From NCBI GenBank assembly GCA_026168455.1, contig CM047431.1, positions 18,389,547 to 18,453,546 on the forward strand: 64,000 nucleotides of DNA, written 5' to 3'. The notes beneath the pieces were generated by a model, which worked only from the letters and a program-made list of their open reading frames with translations, had not been told where the DNA came from and did not search any database. This document shows positions 9,620 through 20,596 of the stretch, in pieces. The stretch comes from Theocolax elegans. Taxonomy: Eukaryota; Arthropoda; Insecta; Hymenoptera; Cerocephalidae. Numbering within the stretch: the stretch's first letter is position 1; each line of letters opens with the position of its first letter. A program made the position numbers and the translations under genes.

Positions 9620-12543
9620 GTAAACCGCATGGTTTACAAGGGCAAGAGTTTAAGGTTGGAGAACCCTCTAAACTCTTTAAGAAGTCTAGCAAATCATTTG
9701 CTGACTTCTCTAAAGTCCTTAACGGAGATCAAATTCCCTCTCAGACCGAAGTTGGTGTCGAAAGTAAGTCTGAGTGTAAGGATTCTAAACGTTCTGGGGA
9801 TTCGACAGATGGAAAAGTTCTTAGAACACAACCTGTCAATCCCACCCGAGCTTTGCAAGGTAAAACAGAACAAGGAACCTTATTAGACCAACAAAAGCGT
9901 GAGGCTAAAGATTGGTCTAAGGAACTCCAAAGGCAAATATACTCTGATAGCAGAGATATTATTGGTGAAGAAAGCGTTAAGAGATCGTTATCTCAGCCGC
10001 TTAGCACCATCGGAGTGAACGACCTTGGTTGTTGCTCATCGTCACCCCGTTGTGACACACCTAGTAATGAGGACAAGAAGCCCTTGGTGGAGAAGGAAAT
10101 TGTCCTCAACAACGAGCCCTTGGTGGAGAAGGTAGTTGTCGATGGTGTGCATAACATGAACCGTACAAGCTCGTTGCCGAGAAGTACAGTTCAGGGGGGG
10201 GCAGATGCCGTACCAAGTACGTCTAAAATGACGCACACGGCATCGACTCCTAACGACGATAGTCAAACCGATCAGATAATTGCTGGAATCCAATCGGATA
10301 ACCGGCTATTCTTTTTGGTACGACTCGGTGGAAAGGACTTTAAAGCACTTTTCGATCCTGGCGCCATGGTCTCTCTTGTACGATCAGATGTTGTCGAACA
10401 GTACAAGTTTAAATGGAGACCTGTCAAGGTCATCGTGAAAGGTGTGGCTGGACCAGCTCTTAAAGTCCTTGGCCTAATTGACATCCTATTCTGTGTAGAA
10501 GGCCTTGATGGCAATATCCAACTGAGAATTGTAGAGAATATTGAGCATTCCATCATTCTCGGTATGGATTTTCTACAACATTGGAATATGGAAGTCAAAT
10601 TAGGCGAAGCTATTTGGCGTATTGGCGAGAGTGATTGGAGACACTTCGTCAGAGATACATCTCATGACATCAATTCGAGGATTTCCGCTGAATGTGCTGG
10701 TATAATTGAGATACAGAACGACCAGCGGAAACAAGTCAAAGAGTTAGTTGAAAGCCTACTCTTGCCCTCGGGAGACGTCCACGGCTTTACGACGTTAACG
10801 GAGCACCATATAGAGGTTGAGCCTGGTGCAAGACCGGTTCGTCATAAGCCAAGACGTATGTCTCCCAAGGTCCTCGAATTTGCCCAGAGTGAGGTCAAAA
10901 AGATGTTTGACAAGGGCATTATTGAACCGAGTGCGAGTGATTGGTCAGCTGCTCCGGTCATCGTCCGCAAGGACGAAGGAAGTTATCGCTTCTGTATCGA
11001 TTTTCGAGACCTTAATGCAGTCACAAAACGTGATTCTTATCCAATTCCTAATATGGATACCATATTGGATAAGCTGCATAATGCAAGGTATATATCGAAA
11101 ATTGATCTTAAGAAAGCGTACTTCCAAATATTAATGGCCGAGGCGAGCCGGCATTATACTGCATTTGCTGTACCAGAGTCGGGGCTGTGGCAGTTCACGA
11201 GAATGCCTTTTGGCCTCATGAATGCTCCTATGACCTTTGCACGGCTTATAGATGCAATTTTCGGGCCTAAGGTGGAACCTCATGTGTTTGGTTATTTAGA
11301 CGACTTGATCGTCATTACCGAAACTTTTGAGGACCATCTGAAATGGCTCGAATACGTACTAAGGACGTTGAATGACGCTGGACTCGAAGTGAATCGAGAG
11401 AAGTGTGAGTTCTGTTGTTCCAGCGTAACGTTCCTTGGGTACAAATTGGACGCGGACGGCTTGAGGCCTGACGAGGAACGAGTCGCTCCAGTCCTTAATT
11501 ACCCTACTCCTCGTAATGTCAAACAGCTGAGATCCTTTCTCGGGATGGTAGGCTGGTACTCTCGATTCATTAATCGAGAAGCTGACATTAAAGCTCCCCT
11601 TACCAAGTTGCTGCGTAAAGACCAGGCTTGGGATTGGGGCGAGGAGCAGGAGGAGGCGTTTCGTCAGCTTAGAGTTGCGTTAGCTGAAGCGCCTGTACTA
11701 GCCCGTCCAGACTTTTCTAAGCCATTTACCGTCCAAAGTGACGCTAGTGACTTAGCAATAGGTGCGGTGTTGACGCAACTGGACGACGAGGGTTTCGAGC
11801 ATCCGATTGTCTACGTCAGCCGATTATTAAATCGCGCTGAACGTAATTACATGACAACGGAAAAAGAATGCTTGGCTCTCATATGGGCTATTAAGAGATT
11901 GAGACCATACATTGAGGCCTATCGATTTACGGCTGTGACCGACCATAGTGCTCTCATATGGCTCAAAAATCTCAAGGAGCCGTCGGGTAGGTTGGCACGA
12001 TGGATACTTGAAATGCAGCAATGGGACTTTGAAATAGTGCATAAGAAAGGAGCATTGCACTATGTCCCGGACGCGCTTTCTCGTGCCGTCAACCCAGACC
12101 CCGACGAAGAAGAGATTGCCTCGTTCGAAGTAATTACAGACCCATGGTATATTGCTAGGTTAAACGATGTACGCTCATGCCCTCAGAAATTTCCGGAGTG
12201 GAAAATTGAGGATGATATGCTATATCGTTTTACAAGTGATAAACTCTTGGACTCTGTAACTGAACGAGAAGAAGGCTGGCGTCTTGTGCTACCCTTAGAG
12301 CAGAGGAACCGAGTTCTAGTAGATTCTCATTTCCACCCAGCTATGGGTCACATGGGAATTGAAAAAACTTACGAACGCGTTGCAAGAGATTATTATTGGC
12401 CAGGTATCTACCACGATACCCGCCAATTTGTTTTACAGTGTCTGATCTGTCAGAGCTATAAGACGTCTCAAGCAGGTCCTCAAGGCTTGATGGGTAAACG
12501 TAACATTGAGAGACCCTGGGTCTTAACAAGGCTTATGATTTAA
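9541..12543 (+). CDS. pol: Pol polyprotein (PR, RT, RNase H, integrase zinc domain), truncated in integrase
   Basis: The frame is open from 9541, in the -1 frame relative to gag and overlapping its last 79 nt, so expression by -1 frameshift is likely; I see no canonical slippery heptamer in the overlap. Counting residues from the TTG at 9853: retropepsin motif DPGA at 168-171 with ILGMDF downstream; RT with D418 and YLDD at 481-484; RNase H with D630, E671, D697; integrase zinc domain H828-x4-H833 and C863-x2-C866. The protein stops at 12541-12543 soon after the zinc domain, so the DDE core is absent. DPG instead of the usual DSG/DTG in the protease is unusual. RT and RNase H catalytic residues are intact. 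Confidence 0.92.
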   Translation: MRQIPPKRGKPERRAPELPRAPCTAVSKPHGLQGQEFKVGEPSKLFKKSSKSFADFSKVLNGDQIPSQTEVGVESKSECKDSKRSGDSTDGKVLRTQPVNPTRALQGKTEQGTLLDQQKREAKDWSKELQRQIYSDSRDIIGEESVKRSLSQPLSTIGVNDLGCCSSSPRCDTPSNEDKKPLVEKEIVLNNEPLVEKVVVDGVHNMNRTSSLPRSTVQGGADAVPSTSKMTHTASTPNDDSQTDQIIAGIQSDNRLFFLVRLGGKDFKALFDPGAMVSLVRSDVVEQYKFKWRPVKVIVKGVAGPALKVLGLIDILFCVEGLDGNIQLRIVENIEHSIILGMDFLQHWNMEVKLGEAIWRIGESDWRHFVRDTSHDINSRISAECAGIIEIQNDQRKQVKELVESLLLPSGDVHGFTTLTEHHIEVEPGARPVRHKPRRMSPKVLEFAQSEVKKMFDKGIIEPSASDWSAAPVIVRKDEGSYRFCIDFRDLNAVTKRDSYPIPNMDTILDKLHNARYISKIDLKKAYFQILMAEASRHYTAFAVPESGLWQFTRMPFGLMNAPMTFARLIDAIFGPKVEPHVFGYLDDLIVITETFEDHLKWLEYVLRTLNDAGLEVNREKCEFCCSSVTFLGYKLDADGLRPDEERVAPVLNYPTPRNVKQLRSFLGMVGWYSRFINREADIKAPLTKLLRKDQAWDWGEEQEEAFRQLRVALAEAPVLARPDFSKPFTVQSDASDLAIGAVLTQLDDEGFEHPIVYVSRLLNRAERNYMTTEKECLALIWAIKRLRPYIEAYRFTAVTDHSALIWLKNLKEPSGRLARWILEMQQWDFEIVHKKGALHYVPDALSRAVNPDPDEEEIASFEVITDPWYIARLNDVRSCPQKFPEWKIEDDMLYRFTSDKLLDSVTEREEGWRLVLPLEQRNRVLVDSHFHPAMGHMGIEKTYERVARDYYWPGIYHDTRQFVLQCLICQSYKTSQAGPQGLMGKRNIERPWVLTRLMI

Positions 12544-12576
12544 ATTGGCCGTACACTTTCCTAAGGTGCGTAAGGC

Positions 12577-12732
12577 ATGTCTGCTAAACTGGCACCAAAG
12601 TATGACAGACCCTTTGATGTTAAAGAAGTACTATCTCCAGTAGTTCTGAGACTAGAAGAGTCTGGTCGGAAACGGACCGAGGTACACATATCCGATGTGA
12701 AGAGATATGTACAACCTCGGGTTGCCATGTAA
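12577..12732 (+). pseudogene. Remnant of the integrase C-terminal domain
   Basis: A 51-codon stretch in the same frame as pol matches the end of Gypsy integrases: a KYDRPF-V--VLSPVVLRLE pattern followed by VHISDVKRYV, the small C-terminal domain after the catalytic core. Only about 35 bp with stop codons separate it from the pol stop at 12543, whereas several hundred codons of core are expected. This is an internal deletion that removed the DDE core. Confidence 0.8.
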
Positions 12733-12937
12733 AGCGGTAGGGAAAACGTATCGGCGTACGTGAGAACAGTCAGCGAAGGCTGGGCCTGGTGACTGTATGC
12801 CACGTCAATATCATATGAAGCACGAAGAATCATTGAAGCAGCCTCCAATTGAAGAAAAGAAGAGAAGCGTACAGCGCGCAGTCGTGGATAGATTGTGCCT
12901 TTCTTTCGACTCGGCCTTCCCGAGGGAAGTGGAGTCT
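12733..12937 (+). other. 3' untranslated region of the Gypsy element
   Basis: About 200 bp between the integrase remnant and the polypurine tract; no envelope or other gene. Confidence 0.7.
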
Positions 12938-12949
12938 AGGGGGGGGCTT
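12938..12949 (+). other. Polypurine tract
   Basis: A run of A plus eight G (12938-12946), then ctt, directly precedes the 3' LTR and is the expected plus-strand primer. Confidence 0.8.
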
Positions 12950-13983
12950 TGTGACGGAAATCGTCACACAATCTATTCACGACGAATAGAGTATTTAAAT
13001 TGTCGAATTGTAAGTCGTCGGAGCCTTTCGTATGTCAAGGCCAACCGACGACACTTGTTTATTTTTCTACAAATGTACGATTACGCGCGCAATAGTACGT
13101 AGGGATGAGAGCGCGAGTGTGTGTGTGTTCCCCACTCTCATCCCTTTTTCGAAAATTAGGCGATTGCCTAATGAGTATTTCCCGATCCGCCGATCGAGGC
13201 GGACAAACATCTTTCCGGTGCCGAATATAGTGTTTACGGCTAATAAGGCGCGTGAGGCGCAACAAAGCCATCGGTAACCCGGAACATCCTCGTGAGTGAG
13301 CCGCGAGTGACGTGGTGAGTGTAAGCAAGGACGGGAAGTGTTGTGTGAGTGCGGACGCGGTTCGCGAGGCACTCGCCGCGGCACAGGGCCGCCTTCCACC
13401 ACCGCAGCCGACGTCGTCCTCCGTTGCCCAGGAGGACACAGGGACAAGGATCGGCTGGGCCATCCACGGGGCGCACCCCGGTAAGTCCTCTTGTATTACC
13501 GCGCGTTCCCCCCTTTCCCCGAGTGTATGTGTGTGAGTACATCGGGAGTGTATTCGGGTACGCCGGTACCCGAATAGCGGAGTTCAGGAAGGAGTCAACC
13601 GCAGGCGAGGATCTCGATCCGGTTGACTCCCGATACTTCCGCCCGCGCGAAGTAACATTGTCGCGGCACACGGCCTGGATGGCCATTTTGTTAATTAGAT
13701 TATTTAAAATAAATGTTTTATTAATTTTATTTTAATTGAGTGTATTTCTTTTAATCTCCCCGCTCCCGCCGACATTTTAATAATTTATACATCGTGTCGG
13801 GGCAAGGAGGATTGCCCGAATCCTCCACACCGATCGTCTCAGCGAACTCGCGTTCCTGGCGACAGCCCGCAGTTCGGAAAAATAAATTAATTGTGTGCGC
13901 GGTATTGGGCAACGCGGCCCAACGGTTTTTATTAATTACGTTAATTAATTAATTTCACCCGGGCACGCGAATACCACGTCACA
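12950..13983 (+). repeat. 3' LTR of the Gypsy element
   Basis: It matches the 5' LTR over the whole length as far as I compared, ends in CGTCACA, and is followed by the target duplication ATAT. Confidence 0.95.
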
Positions 13984-14021
13984 ATATATATATGTTACCT
14001 ATGTTCCTGGAACACTCTGTA

Positions 14022-15690
14022 TATATATATGGGTGGTTCTCTGTGAAATCGAAGATGAAAAAAATGAATATTGCTATAACTATGGAAATGTGTTTTAAAG
14101 ATGTCCAGTAGTTCTTCTGAATTTTTTCAGATTTTTTCGGTATCATTATTTTAAGTTACAGAGAGTCAAAGTTGACATTTTAGCACTTTTTGCATTATAT
14201 GCCCATTTTCATGAATTTGTAGCTCCCAGGGGATGCATTTTTCACTAAAAACATAAATATGACTTTTTTGTAAAATTTTCTGAATTTTTCATTAAAAATT
14301 CTTTTAAAGTCATAGATGTATGCTGTCACACTCTTGTAAGCCATTTGAACCTTAAATACTGAAAATCAACAATTCTGCTCCGGACTCTGGAAACCTAATT
14401 CTGTCTAAAAGATGTCTTTTTATAGTCAGAAACTGCCTATAAATTTCCAGAGTGGGTATTAATCATTAAGATTACTTATGGTCAAGATATCTGGGAAAAG
14501 CGCCCGAAATATTAATAGAAATGTATATTTGTTGCCTTATAATGATGAATCTATTAGCATGATCATTGCAAAAAAATTTATGCACTTACTTTGGAAGGAT
14601 AGAAAAGTATCTCCACTTGTTTCAGTATCCATCTAATCCCCTGTAAGCTGCTAAAAATACAAATAATATTATACAATTATAAAAAATTAATTTTTAAACA
14701 TTTATAATGCTGGATTTTTAGTTCTATAACCCTTACAAGAATTATAATACTAATCTGATGGATTACTATAAAAGTATCAACATTATTATTATTATTATTC
14801 AGCAATACATTGTTTAGATTTCACAAACTTGTCGCTGTCACGTTATCATATTATTCATTATAATTATATATCCGATTTATTTATATATCTTTTGTATTAA
14901 ATACGTATATTCAGTTATTGTAATAATGATGTTTATATATTTATAGTAATCCTTCAGATTAGTATTATAATTCTTGTAAGGGATGTAAAACTAAAAATTC
15001 AGCATTATAAATGTTTAAAAATTAATTTTTTACATTTGTATAATAATATTTGTATTTTTAGCAGCTTACAGGGGATTAGATGGATACTGAAAAAAGTGAA
15101 GATGCTTTCCTACCACTCCAAGGTAAGTGCATAAATTTTTTTGCAAGGCTCATGCTAACAGATTCATCATTATAAGGCAACAAATATACATTTCTATTAA
15201 TATTTCGGGCACTTTTCCCAGATATCTTGACCATAAGTAATCTTAATGATTTAGACCCACTCTGGAAATTTATAGGCAGTTTCTGACTATAAAAAGACAT
15301 CTTTTAGACAGCATTAGGTTTCCAGAGTCCGGAGCAGAATTGTTGATTTTCAGTATTTAAGGTTCAAATGGCTTACAAGAGTGTGACAGCATACATGTAT
15401 GAATTTAAACGAATTTTTAATGAAAAATTCAGAAAATTTTACAAATAAAGTCATATTTATGTTTTTAGTGAAAAATGTATCCCCTGGGAGCTAAAAATTC
15501 ATGAAAATGGGCGTATAATGCAAAAAAGTGCTAAAATGTCAACTTTGACTCTCTGTAACTTAAAATAATGATACCGAAAAATCTGAAAAAATTCAGGAGA
15601 ACTACTGGACATCTCTAAAACACATTCCCATAGTTATAGCAATATTCATTTTATTCATCTTCGATTTCACAGAGAACCACCCATATATAT
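14022..15690. repeat. Long terminal-inverted-repeat (fold-back) element
   Basis: The left arm (about 14022-14794, starting atatatgggtggttctctgt) reappears in reverse complement at about 14920-15690. The arms are about 770 bp with a 125-bp AT-rich centre containing an (ATT)n run. Arms differ by occasional substitutions and short indels. A 74-codon frame in the right arm (15076-15300, minus) has no recognisable domain and is mirrored with disruptions in the left arm. Ends are GGGTGG/CCACCC within AT repeats, so the target duplication is ambiguous. Probably a non-autonomous DNA transposon; the superfamily is not assignable by eye. Confidence 0.85.
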
Positions 15691-16104
15691 ACATATATTT
15701 ATTTATTATTATTCACAATATAATTTCTACAGATTTACAACAATACACTAATGTACAATTTTTTTTAAGCTATTATCATTGTTTTACGAATAAAAATATC
15801 GCGTACTGTCTATGTGAATCGGACAGTGAGGATTTTCATTCCACATATTTTGAATGCAAAGAATTTATTTTTCTCAATTATATAGTTCGCAATACTTTTG
15901 TCACGTATACGTTCCCTCGAGTTACAATATCGTAGAGTACAATATTTTTAACATTTCGTTATATTTAATACTGCATGCTTCGCTTTTATAACTATTTTCC
16001 TTTAAAATTATTAATGTGTGCAAAGCCTTATGCCATGCTAATCATTCTAATGTATTTTTGTATTATTAAGTGATTTTTTGTCGTCCATGCAGTGCATTAT
16101 GAGT
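15691..16104. other. AT-rich spacer without a recognisable gene
   Basis: No credible coding sequence or motif seen. Confidence 0.5.
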
Positions 16105-16149
16105 AGTTTAGGTTTTCCTCGATATTGATGAACAAACCATATTTATTTA

Positions 16150-16197
16150 TTTGGCGACGTTTCGATGGATATCCTCCATCCTCATCAGGCTATACCT
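16150..16197 (-). ncRNA. Hammerhead ribozyme motif of the Penelope-like element
   Basis: Read on the minus strand: CUGAUGAG (from 16188 to 16181), stem II of 6 bp (16175-16180 with 16164-16169) with a 5-nt loop, CGAAAC (16164 to 16159), then GUC (16158 to 16156) immediately after. This is the conserved catalytic core with a two-base-pair stem III, the minimal form described for Penelope-like elements. Cleavage would follow the GUC. Stem I pairing is imperfect by eye, so activity as a dimer or concatemer is more plausible. Confidence 0.7.
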
Positions 16198-16199
16198 TT

Positions 16200-17114
16200 T
16201 TATTAAAAAATGATTTCATTTTACAACATCTTTTAAACACAATTTTTACATATATAAATCTAAGTTTCTTACTATTTCGTCAATATATAGGTATACACAA
16301 ATTATTAACAGCATCTCTGATGCGTCGCTCTATAATTGAAAACAATGATTAAAATAACAAACGTTTAACAATTTTTGCACAGAGATTGAGGTTATATATA
16401 ACATACCTTTCCCCTATTGTTGTGTCCATAATCAACACAAAAAATTGAAAATTAAATAAATACTTGAAGAACATTACAAAATAAATTAACACATAATCAC
16501 ACATATTAAGCAAAAGGCAGTCAAATATTAAAATAAAGCTAACAATGTATATCACAGACGGTTAATACTGAAAAATTTGAAATATCACGTCCCCCGTTTT
16601 CAGAGACACCTATGCGATCAATCTTAATCAGATCGACAACACAGTCATCCCCACCACAGGCGCGAAACTTCAAATTAAGTACATTATGTGTACTGATAAG
16701 TAATAAAAATTAATAAATTATTTATGATTATTTACAAGAGAACTCAAAACATTTTTTTGTAAGACTAAATTAAAATTTACCATTTCAATAAAAAAATATT
16801 TTTTTCCCGTTAAAACAAATAATAATTGGTAATAAAAATTTAAAAAATTAAATTTAAGTAGTTAAGTATTTTATTAAATTTTAAATATAGTAGATTAACT
16901 AAACAATTTTTATAATAATGAAGAATCTTTTAATTATGAACTTAAATGAGAAGAAATTAAAAAAACCAAAAATATATATTTGAATTTACCGCGTCCCGCA
17001 TCGTGCAAGACACAATACGCGCATCGATCAACACGCAAGTCAATCACTCACCTTATCCAAACATCTGATCGATATACATTGATTTGAGGTTATGTCATAG
17101 GGGAGAGATACACA
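16200..17114 (-). other. 3' untranslated region of the Penelope-like element
   Basis: AT-rich sequence between the GIY-YIG stop (17115) and the ribozyme motif, with no gene. It includes homopolymer-rich stretches at 16730-16960. Confidence 0.5.
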
Positions 17115-18237
17115 TTATAATTTAGATTTTAATTTAATACTATTGATAATGTCACTGTAATGTTGGCTAAGATGTCTAGTATCGTCTTTGCAATTGATCG
17201 CATTATGTTGCAGATTTATGTGGATCATTTCTGATAATACTCGTTTTTTCCAATTCTTTTCAGTATCAAGTATTTTGACGTTGTCAAAATCTAACGAATG
17301 ATCATATGCGAGCATATGTTCATTGATTACATAGTGCGACTCAGTTTTGTTTATATTAGCTTTATGTTCTTTAATACGACATTTTACTTGTCTCTTTGTT
17401 TCACCCACATAACTAGCATTACAATCTTTACAATCTATTTTATACACTACATTAGTTTTAGTTAATTTGTCTATTTTATCTTTGCCCCTCTCAATAACAC
17501 CATCAATTTTATTATAAATTTTAGGTATAACTTTGATAGCTTTGCCCTTCATAGAACCAGATATTTTTTCATAAAATTTAGGAATAAAAGGAATATTTGA
17601 AGTTGCTTTATAATTAGTTACTACTCTATTATTAACTTGATCATTGTTATGACTAGAACTATATTTTATTTTCTCTAATCTTTTTCTTACATTATGATTT
17701 ATAAACTTTTTTGGGTAACAATTATTTTTTAAAAATTCTTTGACTAGTTTAATATTGGTTCCATGAAATTTTTCATGTGCTAACAAAATTGCCTTGTCCA
17801 CCAATGTATATACCATAGCCCGCTTCTGCTGTATTGTATGACTAGATTCAAAATGTAAAAATCGTCCTGAAAATGTATCTTTCCTATACCAATTAGTAAT
17901 AACTTTTCTATTTTCATTTCTTATTAGTGATACCTCTAAAAAACTTATATAACCATTATTCTCTTTTTCATGAGTGAACTGCAATTTCTCATGGTAGTTA
18001 TTGAAAACTTCAATGACATTTGTTAATTTATTTTCGGGAATACACATAATTGTATCATCCACATATCTGTAATAGAACGGTGGAATAAATCTAATTCTTT
18101 GAGACAGTATTGCTCCAAATCTGTCATAACAATATCAGCAAAAATCGGGCTTACCGGGCTGCCCATAGGACTTCCATATAGTTGTGATACTATTTATTAT
18201 CCATTGAAGTAAGTGTTGCTCAGCAAAAATTACGTCA
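17115..18237 (-). pseudogene. Penelope-like RT/GIY-YIG coding sequence, 3' copy
   Basis: The open part (18062-17115) runs from just inside the RT YVDD motif through the thumb region to the complete GIY-YIG domain and ends with a Lys-rich tail at 17115. Towards 18237 the RT palm sequence continues but is shifted by several one-base losses, many in homopolymers, compared with the intact copy at 18845-19020. It would encode the endonuclease half and part of the RT. The break pattern is concentrated within about 170 bp of the duplication junction. Confidence 0.85.
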
Positions 18238-19027
18238 CTACATTAGTTTTAGTTAATTTGTCTATTTTATCTTTGCCCTCTCAATAACACCATCAATTTT
18301 ATTATAAATTTTAGGTATAACTTTGATAGCTTTGCCCTTCATAGAACCAGATATTTTTTCATAAAATTTAGGAATAAAAGGAATATTTGAAGTTGCTTTA
18401 TAATTAGTTACTACTCTATTATTAACTTGATCATTGTTATGACTAGAACTATATTTTATTTTCTCTAATCTTTTTCTTACATTATGATTTATAAACTTTT
18501 TTGGGTAACAATTATTTTTTAAAAATTCTTTGACTAGTTTAATATTGGTTCCATGAAATTTTTCATGTGCTAACAAAATTGCCTTGTCCACCAATGTATA
18601 TACCATAGCCCGCTTCTGCTGTATTGTATGACTAGATTCAAAATGTAAAAATCGTCCTGAAAATGTATCTTTCCTATACCAATTAGTAATAACTTTTCTA
18701 TTTTCATTTCTTATTAGTGATACCTCTAAAAAACTTATATAACCATTATTCTCTTTTTCATGAGTGAACTGCAATTTCTCATGGTAGTTATTGAAAACTT
18801 CAATTACATTTGTTAATTTATTTTCGGGAATACACATAATTGTATCATCCACATATCTGTAATAGAACGGTGGAATAAAATCTAATTCTTTGAGACAGTA
18901 TTGCTCCAAATCTGTCATAACAATATCAGCAAAAATCGGGCTTACCGGGCTGCCCATAGGACTTCCATATAGTTGTTGATAATATTTATTATCCCATTGA
19001 AAGTAAGTGTTGCGCATCAAAAATTTT
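17448..19027. repeat. Tandem duplication of about 790 bp inside the Penelope-like element
   Basis: 17448-18237 and 18238-19027 start with ctacattagttttag and are nearly identical, apart from small indels and a cluster of single-base losses at 18090-18237. Confidence 0.9.
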
Positions 19028-19290
19028 ACTACTTCAATTAATTCATGTAGAGAAACATTATGTATTTTTCTTATTAAATGGTATCTTTTTTCAATACCTT
19101 TAAGAACTAATTCTTCTGGAACATTAGTGAACAAGGAGACTACACCTAGTGAAATTATTATATAATTTGCAGGAATGTCACAGTTGCTAAGTTTTTTAAT
19201 TAATTCGACACTATTTTTTACATAAGATTTAGGTTTCTTAATACTAGATGGCTCAGGCTGTCTTGTTACCCTTTTGTTTACTTTTTCCTA
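18238..19290 (-). pseudogene. Penelope-like reverse transcriptase, 5' copy, 5'-truncated
   Basis: The frame is open from the truncated 5' end (about 19290) through RT motifs A-E (SLFTNVP, GSPMGSPVSPIFAD, YVDD) and the thumb, then stops at 18262 where the duplication junction cuts off the GIY-YIG domain. The frame actually continues upstream of the apparent start at 19134. In motif A the codon expected to encode the catalytic aspartate (before VVSLFTNVP) reads GGT, glycine, which would abolish polymerase activity. The second catalytic pair YVDD is intact. Confidence 0.8.
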
Positions 19291-20475
19291 ACCTCTTATA
19301 AACACGTGTCAACCTTACTACTAATCTATCTCATATAATACATTTATCATTAACACTTCCTTATTTAGTTTAAATAATTACCAAAGCATTATAGTTCATA
19401 GTTTGTAAAATTGGAAACTTCGAAATATTTTTTCCCGAATATTTTTCGTAAATCTAAACGTATTTAGGAAATCTTAAATTTTATACTGCATAGGCATAAA
19501 TTAAATATAATACAGACATCAAAAGCTACTGCGTAAATTCCACAATAATAGCTAGTAGTTTGAGATTGCACTGTTTCAAAAACAATTTTCAAGTTGTTTA
19601 TTATCTGGAAATAATCTATTGATGTAAATTTTGTGTTCATTTTGCAAATATTTAGCATTCAAGCTATGATAAATATACTGCTACAGTAATAATCTTAATA
19701 ATTTGTTTTAAATAATTAATATCACAGGTCAACATGGTTTTGTTCTAAGAAAGCAAAGGTTCATTTCCGATGTAATTTTTCATGTAAAATCCGAATCCGG
19801 AGTCTGAATTCCTCTATCACGTCAGGACATTGAGAGATCCTAACCTAATAGTGCAAAAATCGCGATTTTTGGCTACATTTGATGTTATACAGCATTATCA
19901 TATTCTTTTTTCTCAAAAAACAACCGCTGGCACTTACGTGTAAGGCTTATTTATTCAAATGCCGTTAAGTTTGCTCAAATAGCTTATTTCTGCATTCAGA
20001 TATTTTATTTTGAATTTTTCGAGTTTTGGCAATTTCGTTATTCTTAAAATTCACATGATTCTGTAGCCTTTGACGTCCAAATTCAACACTTATGTTCAAT
20101 TTTTCTTTTGACATTTGAATCATGATCTTTTGCGACAATAGGTTTTTTAAAACTAAAATTTAATGTGCATCAAGTGTTACGACCCAAAACCAAGTACTTT
20201 GAAGGCGGCGAAAAGGGGGCGAAAAATGCTGAAATTGATCGAAAAGTATTTCACTTTTTGACTTTCCACGTACTTTTTGGCGTAGTTTAATATAAATGGA
20301 CTTTTAGAGTAAGGAGACGAGGTACTCTAAGTTTCAGCACACAAACTGACTCCTTAGTACTTTGAACGGTGTGAAAATGGGGTGAAAATCGCTAAAAACA
20401 GTCTAGAATTATTATTATTCCAAATCTCTGGGACTACAGTGAAGAACAAACTGAACGATTTCATCGAGATACATA
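19291..20475. other. AT-rich spacer without a recognisable gene
   Basis: No credible coding sequence. Two related phrases (tactttgaaggcggcgaaaa and tactttgaacggtgtgaaaa, about 155 bp apart near 20200 and 20356) suggest an old degenerate repeat. Confidence 0.5.
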
Positions 20476-20596
20476 GGAAATGGAACGTAGATACCAAGGA
20501 AGATGGTACATAAACATGATGGCAGATTTCTGTTGGATGTTAAAGAGGAATACTGAAACTAAAGGAAAGAAGAGAAAAAGAAATTCACTGCACAAA

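Larger units (their letters stand above)
2527..13983 (+). mobile_element. Ty3/Gypsy LTR retrotransposon (tRNA-Arg primed), integrase-deleted
   Basis: The element is 11.46 kb long. Its 1,034-bp LTRs begin TGTGACG and end CGTCACA, it has an 18-nt tRNA-Arg primer site, a gag with zinc knuckles, a pol in the -1 frame ordered PR-RT-RNaseH-integrase zinc domain, and a G-rich polypurine tract before the 3' LTR. The domain order defines Ty3/Gypsy (Metaviridae); the tRNA-Arg primer recalls the mdg1/412 group. No envelope gene is present. The integrase catalytic core is missing between 12540 and 12577, so this copy cannot integrate by itself. The LTRs look identical across all regions I compared, so the copy moved recently, presumably with integrase supplied by a relative. 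Confidence 0.93.
16105..19290 (-). mobile_element. Penelope-like retroelement, 5'-truncated, with internal duplication
   Basis: The minus strand encodes an RT (…GSPMGSPVSPIFAD…, YVDD) followed by a GIY-YIG-type endonuclease domain (VVYKIDCKDCNASYVGETKR), the domain pair that defines Penelope-like elements. A hammerhead ribozyme motif lies downstream at the 3' end, as is known for these elements' pseudo-LTRs. The RT frame fades out near 19290, where the element is 5'-truncated. A 790-bp direct duplication (17448-18237 / 18238-19027) interrupts the coding sequence. The GIY-YIG part and 3' region occupy 16105-17500. Confidence 0.85.

Noticed and set aside
9629..9886. 85-codon ATG frame after gag
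   Set aside because: It lies in the gag frame but overlaps the pol N-terminus, which is open through the whole region; no domain of its own.
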